DNA of 64,000 nucleotides from Tetracentron sinense (GCA_015143295.1 CM026571.1:27804505-27868504), one strand, 5' to 3'; positions 10,950 to 20,746 are shown, numbered from the stretch's first letter. Notes: generated from the sequence alone by a model not told the origin. Program-made: numbers and translations.

Positions 10950-11198
10950 GACCGATCGCTCGGTCATTACCTGCGATCGATCGGTCAACTACCGATCGCT
11001 CGATAGCTATCGCACGGTCAACTTTTTTGTATGGGGAAAAATTCCAGAGAGTGTGTTTTTGACCGATCTCTCGGTCATAACACCGATCGACCGGTAAGCC
11101 ACCGATCGCTCGGTCCATACCACCGATCGATCGGTCATACGCAGATTTTCTTCATTAAGGGTGTTTAAGACTTTAACCATCACCCTTTGCCTATAAAA
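10950..11198 (+). promoter_or_regulatory. Palindrome cluster and TATA box, LTR A
   Basis: Several 13-15 bp sites around ACCGATCGATCGGT (perfect copy at 11122-11135; variants with GCTCGGT and GACCGGT), split by a TTTTTTGTATGGGG spacer. About 55 bp further on is the TATA box TATAAAA at 11192-11198. The layout marks the LTR's RNA polymerase II promoter; a role for the palindromes is inferred. Confidence 0.72.
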
Positions 11199-11404
11199 GG
11201 GCAGGGTTCGTGCCTTAGGGTTTCACAAACCCTTTGTGCATTGTTTTTGAGGGATTTGAAGAAGAGAAGGAGGAGAGGACCTTGGTGATCGTTCAAGCTT
11301 GTGGAAGATCAAGTTCTTCCTTTCCATTTGGTGTTTTCCAACCAAGAACTCACTGTTCTTGCTTGTTCCAGCCATTGGGAGTCAAACTCATTGATTTCTC
11401 TAAG

Positions 11405-12154
11405 GTAGATACACTCTACTACAATCTTGCAATCCTACTAGTTACTAATTATGATTCTTCTTATCTATGCCCTATCTATATGTATTGATTTTATGTATGA
11501 AAAGGTGTGATTATATACTTGGATGAAGGTTACTATTATGATGCACTCTAAGTGTTTGATAAAATACCTCTAAGGGATTCTATGCTTAAATACGATGATT
11601 TCTCTTATTAAGTGCATATGCTCGCATGTCTCGCATAAACCGATGGTTTCCATGGATTTCTCCAAGTACAAACAAAGGTTTTTCACGAAAAGACGAATAA
11701 TGAATGATTCTAAGTAACTCTATGATTTCTCTAAGATCATTTCACAAGCTCTAAGGATCATACCATGCTCACAAGGAAACTCTATGATAATGCTCTAAGA
11801 TCGTCTCACAAGCTCCACGGATCACAATGAAATGCTCTAAGATCTCTAAGGTTATGCTCTATGGAAATGCTCTAAGGTTATTGCTCTATGCTCTATGTCT
11901 CTACGGATCATAATGACTCTAAGTAACTCCATGAACTCACAAGAACTCATAAGGCTATGATTATCGATTGACTCACACGGTTACAGTTTTGGTTTCGAAT
12001 ATTATCTCACATACGTTTTCACGGTTTCCATGCTTTAAGGAATTTACGGATTTCATTCTCCATGTCTTGTATGCTCCATGCCTAACCGCTTTATTGTTAT
12101 TAGTTTGTATACACTGAGTATTCCATGCTCAGTCGATATTGTTATGATCGGCAG
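11405..12154 (+). other. Candidate leader intron, LTR A
   Basis: Donor TCTAAG|GTAGAT about 200 bp after the TATA box; acceptor ATCGGCAG|GT at 12154; 750 bp. The matching donor and acceptor are kept in the Tekay LTRs C, C-prime, D, E, I, J and L although the sequence between them has diverged strongly. Splicing would remove a long leader with many ATGs. Confidence 0.55.
12113..12133 (+). other. Conserved LTR hairpin (A)
   Basis: Stem ACTGAG/CTCAGT with loop TATTCCATG. The outer pair is A-T here but G-C in LTRs C, D, E and I, a compensatory change that supports the RNA fold. Confidence 0.65.
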
Positions 12155-12288
12155 GTGCTCGGGTTCCATTCGATTTGTGTGGCGAAGAACCTTGGGTCGA
12201 GGAAGAGTACCGTGACCCGGAGCCTTCCATGGATCACTATCATGACGATGGTGCTTTAGATAGGAGTCGTGACTTCGATTTCTGTTGA
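12154..12288 (+). CDS. LTR-embedded small reading frame (A, 5' LTR)
   Basis: A 44-codon frame ending in TGA at 12286-12288. It contains VPFDLC, PWVEEEY, PSMDHY, DDGALD and ends DFDFC. LTR J keeps the same length and pattern; L keeps EPWIEEEY and DDGALD and ends DYC. There is no in-frame ATG at its start: a TGA lies three codons upstream, so it must be entered by splicing or non-AUG initiation, or it is a relic. The coding signal is therefore better supported than the start. Confidence 0.5.
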   Translation, partial: GARVPFDLCGEEPWVEEEYRDPEPSMDHYHDDGALDRSRDFDFC

Positions 12289-12594
12289 TCGACCGACTTA
12301 GAACTTGTGTCTTTTGTTATGTGAGTGTGGGGTTTGTCCACTCCACTTTTGGGTTTCTCACACATGTATACTTGTTGGTTCTTACTTGAGCCAAGTTATA
12401 GGAGTATTCATTTTGCTTCCGCTATGTTAGTATTTTATTTTCCGCTGTGCATTGTATTTCGTTTCCGCTATGTATATTCAGGTACTCTGACAGGTTTCCA
12501 CGTGTGCCTTATGTATCATACTTGAGGTATGATATGGCGGTCACGAGTCAAAGTACCCTTAACTCCTAGGGGGTATTTTGGGTCGCGACAGACT

Positions 12595-12606
12595 TGGTAT
12601 CAGAGC
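12595..12606 (+). other. Primer-binding site, element A
   Basis: TGGTATCAGAGC four bases after the 5' LTR, complementary to the 3' end of initiator Met tRNA. Confidence 0.9.
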
Positions 12607-12958
12607 TAGTTATGTCTAACGACAGACTTAGTTAGGTCACTCAGGCTTGGCCCAAGCGGAAGTAATTCCTATGAGTTGAACTTAGAACTCAGAAGGACTC
12701 AGTTGTCTTAGGCTTGTTACCACGACATAACCGGTACCAAGTGAATCCTTAGGTCAGTATAGGATCCGAGATCGATGTGATCCTATGCGAGGTTCTAGTA
12801 TAGGCTCTAAAGTATGATTATATGATGATATATATATACCTCGATGTATACTATGTGCGGTATAGCATTTCATGATTATTGAATTGCTATATGATATGTG
12901 AGGTTTGGTATCCAAGTTAGACTCATGTTTTGCCAAATTGATCTCAGGATTCGATATC

Positions 12959-14175
12959 ATGAGACGTGGCAATCGGGGTCGAGGGTTACCATACTCGGAG
13001 GGCCGAGAGTGAAGTTCTGAGAGAAGAGGAACTGTTGTATTTCACAAATGCTATGGACTCCATAGCCGAGACTTTGGCATTGTTGGCAGCGAGGCCTATG
13101 CCTACCCCACCGTCCACGCCTGTGCCTACACCGGTGCAGCACACCGCGGGGCTCGAAGCTTTTAGGAGACTGCGGCCTCCTACATTCTATGGCACTCTGG
13201 ACCCTATGGTGGCCGAGTCTTGGATTATGCAGCTGGAGAAGACCTTCCGGGCTCTCCGTTGTACCGATGAGCAAAGGGTAGAATGGGCTTCCTTCGTGAT
13301 GGAAGGTGAAGCCGAACACTGGTGGAGAGCTGCCCAAAGGCAGAGGGATGTTGCTAAGGCAGGTGTGCCCTGGACTTGGGCGGAGTTCTTAGAGACTTTC
13401 AGGGAACAGTACTTTCCCAGGTTTATTCGGGAACAAAAGGCGAGAGAGTTTATGCTTTTGGAGCAAGGGTCGATGAGCGTAGCCGAGTATGAGGCTAAGT
13501 TCACCGAGTTGTCTAGGTTTGCTCCGCACTTGGTGGCTACTGAAGATCTACAGGTCAGGAAGTTTGAGATGGGCTTGAAGGCTTTCATCCGAGATCGGGT
13601 GTCCATTCTCCAGGTAGAGTCTTGGAGAGAGATAGTAGGGAAGGCGAAGATCGCCGAAAAGAATGCGGAAGACTTTGTGAGAAGAAGAGACAGTGGCTTC
13701 GGGAAGAGCATGTCTCGGGGTCAGTCGAGTAGTTCTTCAGAGAAGAGGACTAGGACTGCACCGTACCAGTTCTCCCAGCCGATGTCAGCTCAGAGACCTT
13801 CTTTTGCGCCTCAGGCACCGCGTCCTACGGCATCGCAAGCTACGAGGGTTATGCCTCCGGCTTCCTCCGCATCGCAGACATTTGAGGAGTGCGCCGTATG
13901 TGGTCATCGGCATAAGACTGGAGATTGCCGAAGAATGTCAGGTGGATGCTTCCACTGTGGCGAGATGGGCCATATGATTCGAGATTGCCCGCGCAAGCAG
14001 TCACAGTCTGGATCACAGGGAGTTCGGCCTCCAGGCAGGCAGAATTCACTTCAGGGGTCTTCATCTCAGGCCTCTAGATCCTTGCAGCCTACCCAGTAGC
14101 CTCGTCAGGCGAACCAGGGCAGAGTCTTTGCCATGACTGATAGAGACGCACAAGCATCTGATGATGTTGTGCAAG
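12959..14175 (+). pseudogene. gag: Element A gag
   Basis: Gag of about 405 codons with the start MRRGNRGRG. The capsid-like region spans roughly residues 50-215 (motifs EHWWR and PWTWAEF), followed by a Ser-rich linker and a knuckle region with CFHCGEMGHMIRDC near residues 330-343. One extra G near 12986-12988 relative to the sister copy A2 shifts the frame after nine codons; beyond it the frame is open to a TAG at 14097-14099. Downstream codons continue to a candidate splice donor at 14175|14176. Role: virus-like particle formation and RNA binding. Confidence 0.92.
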
Positions 14176-14313
14176 GTACGCGCGAACTAGTCTTTGTCGA
14201 AGTTCTAATATTGCCATGATATGTTCGTATCTATATATATCCTATGTGGTGTTTTACGATGTTTGTATCTATATGTATAGTTGTGTTATAACTGGGAGGA
14301 TTCAAATTCTCAG
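14176..14313 (+). other. Candidate gag-protease intron, element A
   Basis: 138 bp, GT...AG: donor GCAAG|GTACGCG, acceptor AAATTCTCAG|GT, with TTATAACT as a possible branch point about 20 nt before the acceptor. It is phase 1; removal joins gag (VVQ-G) to pol ([16 protein letters not shown]) in frame. If retained, the frame ends at a TGA about 16 codons into it. Confidence 0.75.
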
Positions 14314-17300
14314 GTTCGTTGCTCGTAAATGAATGTTTGGCAAGAGTGTTGATAGACACAGGATCCACTCACTCGTTCGTTTCACCAAGCTTTGCCAAAA
14401 GCTTTACGTCCGAGCCAAGCAAGCTACCTAGGGAGTTGTCCATTTCGACTCCATTGGGAAAATCTATTGAGACAGATAAAGTGTATCCGGATAGTGTTGT
14501 ACAAGTCATGCAGCACGAGTTGCCAGTCGACTTGATCCTTCTGGGATTTCAGGATTGGGATTTCGATGTCATCCTAGGTATGGATTGGCTCTCAACTCAC
14601 CATGGACACGTGGCGTGTTTCGAGAAGGTGGTGCATTTTAAACCCATGGGGTTAAAGCCGTTTCATTTCAGGGGACTTCAGAGAAGAGACATTGCCCGCT
14701 TTGCAGCTCTTAGTCTCGAGGGTGTAGAAGTGCGAGACTCCACACCCATTCCGGTGGTATGTGAGTATATGGATGTTTTTCCGGAAACCTTGCCGGGATT
14801 GCCTCCCGATCGTGCAATCGAGTTTGCGATTGAGCTAGCTCCAGGCACAGTTCCGATTTCAAGAGCTCCGTATAGGATGGCCCCTATTGAGCTTAAGGAG
14901 TTAAAAGAGCAGTTAGAAGAATTGCAAGGCCTTGGTTTTATCCGGCCAAGTGTTTCACCTTGGGGAGCTCCGGTTCTCTTCGTGAAGAAGAAAGATGGAT
15001 CAATGCGTATGTGCATTGATTACAGGCAATTGAACAAGGTCACGATCAAGAATCATTATCCATTGCCTCGGATAGACGACTTGTTTGATCAATTGAAGGG
15101 TGCGCAGTTTTTCTCCAAGATTGACCTTCGATCTGGTTATCATCAGTTGAAGATCAAGAAAGAGGACATTCCGAAGACAGCATTCCGAACTCGATACGGT
15201 CATTACGAGTTTTTGGTCATGTCTTTTGGACTAACTAACGCGCCGGCAGCATTCATGGATTTGATGAATCGGGTGTTTAGATCGTCTCTCGATCAATGTG
15301 TGATCGTGTTCGTAGATGATATCCTTGTGTATTCACAGTCACAGGAGGATCACACGAGAGATCTCCGTCTGGTATTGCAGACACTTCGAGAGCATAGTCT
15401 GTATGCTAAGTTGAGCAAGTGTGAGTTCTGGCTGAACAAGGTGTCTTTTCTTGGACACGTGGTATCTGCTGAAGGTATTTCAGTTGATCCTGCAAAGATT
15501 GAAGCGGTGATGAATTGGGAAAGGCCGAAGAGTGTCACCGAGATTCGTAGTTTCCTCGGGTTGGCAGGATATTACAGAAGGTTTGTGGAAGGATTTTCAA
15601 GTTTAGCAGCTCCGCTTACTTATCTCACACGGAAGAACATGAGGTTCACTTGGAGTGATAAGTGCGAGGCTAGTTTCTTGGAGTTGAAAAAGAAGCTTAC
15701 TTCGGCTCCTGTTCTCACAGTTCCATCTGGGAGCGGTGGTTTCAAAGTCTATAGTGATGCTTCACTAGTGGGACTTGGATGTGTTTTGATGCAGCATAAA
15801 AAGGTGGTCGCCTATGCTTCCCGTCAGCTGAAGGAGCATGAGCAGAATTACCCCACACATGACTTAGAGCTCGCTGCGGTCATTTTTGCACTGAAACTTT
15901 GGCGTCACTACCTCTACGGAGAAGAGTTCGTGGTGTTCACAGACCACAAGAGCTTGAAGTATCTTTTCCTCTAGAAGGAGTTGAATATGAGGCAGCGTCG
16001 TTGGATGGAGTTCATGAAGGACTACGACTGTTCCATCCAGTACCACCCGGATAAGGCTAACGTGGTAGCCGATGCTCTTAGCAGAAAACCTTACGGAGTT
16101 ATGGCTCAATTGAGAGTGCAAGAGTGGAAGTTATTACATGATATGTGTCATTTGGACACTACTCTCAGGCATGTCACCTATGGGCCGATAATGTCCAACG
16201 TGGTGGTTAGGCCACAGATCCTGAGCCAGATCAAGGTGTTACAGAATTCAGATGTTGAGTTGCTTGCTTACCGAGACAAGTCGGTGAGTAACGGCAATCA
16301 GGAGTTCGCTTTAAATGATGATGGTGCTATCACATTTAAGGGCAGGTTGTGTGTCCCCGCCGACACAGTTTTGAGGGATGAAATTTTGAATGAAGCTCAC
16401 CGATCAAAGTACACGGTACATCCGGGAGGTACTAAGATGTACCAGAATCTCAAGAAGCACTACTGGTGGCGGAACATGAAGAGGGAAGTCGCTGAGTACG
16501 TCGCCAGATGTTTGATTTGCCAGCAGGTAAAAGCCGAACATCAAAGGCCGGCAGGTCTTTTGCAGTCTCTTCCTATTCCGGAGTGGAAATGGGAGAACAT
16601 CTCGATGGATTTCATTGTGGGTTTGCCGCGAACGGCGAAGGGCTCCGATGCTATTTGGGTGATTGTGGACAGGTTGACTAAGTCTGCAGATTTTATTCCG
16701 TACCGAACTACTTTCAATGCAAATCAGTTGGTAGCCCTATATGTTAAGGAGGTGGTTCGACTGCACGGTGTGCCAGTTTCTATCGTGTCTGATCGAGATC
16801 CTCGGTTTACTTCCAGGTTTTGGAAAACTTTCCAGGATGCTATGGGTTCTCGTTTAGAATTCAGTACCGCCTTCCATCCTCAGACCGATGGACAAACGGA
16901 GAGGGTGAATCAAGTAGTGGAGGATATGCTCCGAGCTTGTATGCTGGATTTTCAGGGTAGTTGGGAGGAACAGTTGCCGTTGGTTGAGTTTGCCTACAAC
17001 AATAGCTATCAGGCAAGCATCCAGATGGCACCTTTTGAAGCTCTGTATGGTCGGAGTTGTCGATCACCGCTATACTGGGATGAAGTTGGTGAGAGGAAAA
17101 TTCTTGGTCCTGAGTTGATAGAGCGGACCGCAGAAAGGGTCAAAATTATCCGGGAGCGATTGAAAAGTGCTCAGGATAGGCAGAAGAGCTATGCGGATAT
17201 ACGCCGCAGAGATTTAGAGTTCCGAGTTGGAGATCGGGTCTTTGTGAAGATTTCGCCGAGTCGGGGAATCATGCGATTCGGGAAGAAGGGAAAGCTCAGT

Positions 17301-17645
17301 CCTAGGTACGTGGGACCATTTGAGATCGTCACAAGGGTTGGTGAGGTTGCTTACAGGGTAGCACTACCGCCTCACATGGCAGCGGTCCATAATGTATTTC
17401 ACGTCTCTATGCTTAGAAAATACATTTCGGATCCGTCTCACGTCATCGCTCTTGATCCTGTTGAGATTCGAGAGGATCTTACGTTGGTTGAGCAACCAGT
17501 TCAGATTCTGGATCGTCGAGATCAAGTGTTGCGAACCAAGACTATCCCTTTAGTCCTAGTGAAGTGGCAGCATCATTCCAAGGAAGACGCTACATGGGAA
17601 CGAGAAGCGGAAGTGAAGGAAAAGTACCCTCACTTGTTTGAGTAG
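14314..17645 (+). CDS. pol: Element A pol: PR-RT-RNaseH-IN-chromodomain
   Basis: About 1,110 codons in one frame, broken only by a TAG at 15972-15974 in RNase H. Protease [10 protein letters not shown] begins at residue 12. RT shows [15 protein letters not shown] and FVDDILVYS near residue 332. RNase H has [11 protein letters not shown] and DHKSLKYLF. Integrase has the HHCC zinc region ([10 protein letters not shown] ... CLICQQ), [22 protein letters not shown] and a [14 protein letters not shown] module. The chromodomain (about residues 1050-1108, [16 protein letters not shown]) places it in the Tekay/Del chromoviruses, which integrate into heterochromatin. Ends with TAG after 17642. The internal TAG is shared with A2. 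Confidence 0.95.
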
Positions 17646-17721
17646 TTTTCCTTGTTAGTTTTGTGTGTATTTTGTTCTTGTTATGTTTTTGGCATCGTTC
17701 TAATTTCGAGGACGAAATTCT

Positions 17722-17737
17722 TGTAAGGGGGGAGGGA
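17722..17737 (+). other. Polypurine tract, element A
   Basis: TGTAAGGGGGGAGGGA directly before the 3' LTR start at 17738; primes plus-strand DNA synthesis. Confidence 0.88.
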
Positions 17738-19612
17738 TGTAGAGCCCCGAAATTTCATTTCACTAAGAATGAATAGTGTGTGAATAGTGCCCAAGTGTGG
17801 TTTTGTACACTTATGGGTCTTATGTTAATATATGTGTTTGGAATTATGGCGTATATGTTCCAATGGGTCTATATGTCCTTAGGGAATGTGTTGAAAGCAT
17901 AAAAGAGTGTTGGAAGTGCATTGGGGAAGATTCGAGTGGTGTAAACAAGGTTTTTCAGCAAAGCAGGGGTCGACCGATCGCTCGGTCATTACCTGCGATC
18001 GATCGGTCAACTACCGATCGCTCGATAGCTGTCGCACGGTCAACTTTTTTGTATGGGGAAAAATTCCAGAGAGTGTGTTTTTGACCGATCTCTCGGTCAT
18101 AACACCGATCGACCGGTAAGCCACCGATCGCTCGGTCCATACCACCGATCGATCGGTCATACGCAGATTTTCTTCATTAAGGGTGTTTAAGACTTTAACC
18201 ATCACCCTTTGCCTATAAAAGGGCAGGGTTCGTGCCTTAGGGTTTCACAAACCCTTTGTGCATTGTTTTTGAGGGATTTGAAGAAGAGAAGGAGGAGAGG
18301 ACCTTGGTGATCGTTCAAGCTTGTGGAAGATCAAGTTCTTCCTTTCCATTTGGTGTTTTCCAACCAAGAACTCACTGTTCTTGCTTGTTCCAGCCATTGG
18401 GAGTCAAACTCATTGATTTCTCTAAGGTAGATACACTCTACTACAATCTTGCAATCCTACTAGTTACTAATTATGATTCTTCTTATCTATGCCCTATCTA
18501 TATGTATTGATTTTATGTATGAAAAGGTGTGATTATATACTTGGATGAAGGTTACTATTATGATGCACTCTAAGTGTTTGATAAAATACCTCTAAGGGAT
18601 TCTATGCTTAAATACGATGATTTCTCTTATTAAGTGCATATGCTCGCATGTCTCGCATAAACCGATGGTTTCCATGGATTTCTCCAAGTACAAACAAAGG
18701 TTTTTCACGAAAAGACGAATAATGAATGATTCTAAGTAACTCTATGATTTCTCTAAGATCATTTCACAAGCTCTAAGGATCATACCATGCTCACAAGGAA
18801 ACTCTATGATAATGCTCTAAGATCGTCTCACAAGCTCCACGGATCACAATGAAATGCTCTAAGATCTCTAAGGTTATGCTCTATGGAAATGCTCTAAGGT
18901 TATTGCTCTATGCTCTATGTCTCTACGGATCATAATGACTCTAAGTAACTCCATGAACTCACAAGAACTCATAAGGCTATGATTATCGATTGACTCACAC
19001 GGTTACAGTTTTGGTTTCGAATATTATCTCACATACGTTTTCACGGTTTCCATGCTTTAAGGAATTTACGGATTTCATTCTCCATGTCTTGTATGCTCCA
19101 TGCCTAACCGCTTTATTGTTATTAGTTTGTATACACTGAGTATTCCATGCTCAGTCGATATTGTTATGATCGGCAGGTGCTCGGGTTCCATTCGATTTGT
19201 GTGGCGAAGAACCTTGGGTCGAGGAAGAGTACCGTGACCCGGAGCCTTCCATGGATCACTATCATGACGATGGTGCTTTAGATAGGAGTCGTGACTTCGA
19301 TTTCTGTTGATCGACCGACTTAGAACTTGTGTCTTTTGTTATGTGAGTGTGGGGTTTGTCCACTCCACTTTTGGGTTTCTCACACATGTATACTTGTTGG
19401 TTCTTACTTGAGCCAAGTTATAGGAGTATTCATTTTGCTTCCGCTATGTTAGTATTTTATTTTCCGCTGTGCATTGTATTTCGTTTCCGCTATGTATATT
19501 CAGGTACTCTAACAGGTTTCCACGTGTGCCTTATGTATCATACTGGAGGTATGATATGGCGGTCACGAGTCAAAGTACCCTTAACTCCTAAGGGGTATTT
19601 TGGGTCGCGACA
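17738..19612 (+). repeat. Element A 3' LTR
   Basis: 1,875 bp, same length as the 5' LTR, with about five substitutions seen (for example TTCGTAC against TTTGTAC near the start and GACAGG against AACAGG near the end). Palindromes at about 17970-18162, TATA box at 18214-18220, candidate intron 18427-19176. Followed by the duplicated target TGACT. Confidence 0.96.
19176..19310 (+). CDS. LTR-embedded small reading frame (A, 3' LTR)
   Basis: Same as the 5' LTR copy at 12154-12288: VPFDLC, PWVEEEY, DDGALD, end DFDFC, TGA at 19308. No in-frame ATG at the start. Confidence 0.45.
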   Translation, partial: GARVPFDLCGEEPWVEEEYRDPEPSMDHYHDDGALDRSRDFDFC

Positions 19613-20619
19613 TGACTTCCATGAGCACGGCATGCATGACATGATTTATCGTATTTTGAAGAACATGATTAGAGGTGGGACATATCCTACGATATGTTTT
19701 ACCTTGCTTTTCACAAGAAAACAAGAACAAACATTCCACGAGGGGTCTCCCCTCACTCACAAGTGCATAACATAAAGAAGGGCCTCCCTTCCCTCGCAAG
19801 TACATACATATCATGAAGAAGGGTCTCCCTTCCCTCTCAAGTCATCTCACAAGCGCATCTCACAAGTACATCTTACAAGTGTATCTCACAAGTTACATGA
19901 TCGCAAGCAAGCACGCATAACATGCATGACATGACACGATATACAAGAATCAAGCAAGATAGACAAGACGAGTTTTCAAGCACTAAAATGGTACTTTAAG
20001 TAAAGTCAAGTGCACGGTGTTTTCAAGGGTTTTATCGGCTTTTATGAATGCAAGCATGATTATATACTTCTTTACTTTATTGTTATAATATGAATTATTC
20101 CTGCTTTATATGTGTGAATTGTTTCCTGCTTTATGTATCGCTATCTGTATGCTATGACTGTTGGTTAGTATTTGGTACACGCTGAGTATTCCATGCTCAG
20201 CCGTACGTTTATGTCGGCAGGTTCTGAGGGAGCTGCTACTCCATTTGATGTCTGTGCTTCGAGCCCTTGGGTGGAGGAGTACGTCGAGGAACCTCCAGTA
20301 GGGGTTACCATTAGGTGGGTGTAGATTCTGAGTGACATAGCTGTGGGTGAGTTGAGAGAGATGTCTCCATGTATTTTAGCTGGCATGTCCGCACTTTCTT
20401 TTGGTTTCCTTTTTGTATAAACTTGGATTTACGTATGTATAAACATAGAGGTTTGGTAGACTTCTGTTGTACCATGTTAGAGTATGTTTCTGCTGTTTTT
20501 ATCCTCTATTGTATATGCTCTGTGGGTTTTGCAGGTTGGTTTGTCAAGTAAGTCATGCAAGCCAGGATTAGTCGTCCAAGATTCACTCTAACTCCTAGGG
20601 TGGGTCTCGGGTCGCGACA
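19613..20619 (+). repeat. Element C 3' LTR, second part
   Basis: Continuation of LTR C after element A (first five bases TGACT are the target duplication). Ends GGGTCTCGGGTCGCGACA at 20619. Contains the CTCACAAG-rich stretch, the hairpin GCTGAG/CTCAGC near 20181-20201 and the small reading frame. Confidence 0.93.
20211..20324 (+). CDS. LTR-embedded small reading frame (C, 3' LTR)
   Basis: ATG at 20211, starts MSAGSEG, has PFDVC and PWVEEY (one Glu codon lost in frame). A small deletion shifts the tail after EEPPV, ending at a TAG at 20322. A decaying copy of the frame at 1415-1543. Confidence 0.4.
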   Translation: MSAGSEGAATPFDVCASSPWVEEYVEEPPVGVTIRWV

Positions 20620-20742
20620 CGTACTCTGATTCATGTCATATTATGGTATGTTCACCTTGTTCATTACAGGATGATTTTTTAGGTACGAATAGTCACCTCT
20701 AAAGTATCCCTTAACTCCTAGGGGGTATTTTGGGGCGCGACT
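20620..20742 (+). repeat. End of element D 5' LTR
   Basis: Last 123 bp of an LTR that also ends at 34242 (shared CTGATTCATGTCATATTATG and TAACTCCTAGGGRGTATTTT). The rest of this LTR lies left of the window because element C inserted into it. The terminal CA has become CT. Confidence 0.88.
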
Positions 20743-20746
20743 GAAG

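Larger units (their letters stand above)
10716..12590 (+). repeat. Element A 5' LTR
   Basis: Starts TGTAGAGCCCCG, ends GGGTCGCGACA, 1,875 bp. Order of parts: start block, palindromes (about 10950-11140), TATA box (11192-11198), candidate intron donor (11404|11405), CTCTAAGATC-rich middle, hairpin (12113-12133), acceptor and small reading frame (12154-12288), LTR end. The same order is seen in the other Tekay LTRs of the window. Confidence 0.96.
10716..19612 (+). mobile_element. Element A: complete Tekay Ty3/gypsy retrotransposon
   Basis: 8,897 bp with two 1,875-bp LTRs, a perfect 5-bp duplication TGACT (10711-10715, 19613-19617), PBS, gag, pol with chromodomain, and PPT. I saw about five differences between the two LTRs, so insertion is recent compared with everything else here. 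It sits inside the 3' LTR of element C. Coding breaks: a one-base G insertion near the gag start, a TAG at 14097 and a TAG at 15972. It is structurally complete but would need readthrough or help in trans. Confidence 0.96.

Noticed and set aside
11234-11488. 84-codon frame (MCIVFEGFEEE...) in the A LTR, also in the other A copies
   Set aside because: It runs across the candidate splice donor and has no protein-level match in the C, D, I, J or L LTRs. Its presence in A copies only reflects recent common origin.
12595-12606. Possible tRNA gene fragments at TGGTATCARAGC sites
   Set aside because: These are primer-binding sites complementary to the tRNA 3' end, each directly after an LTR; no tRNA fold.
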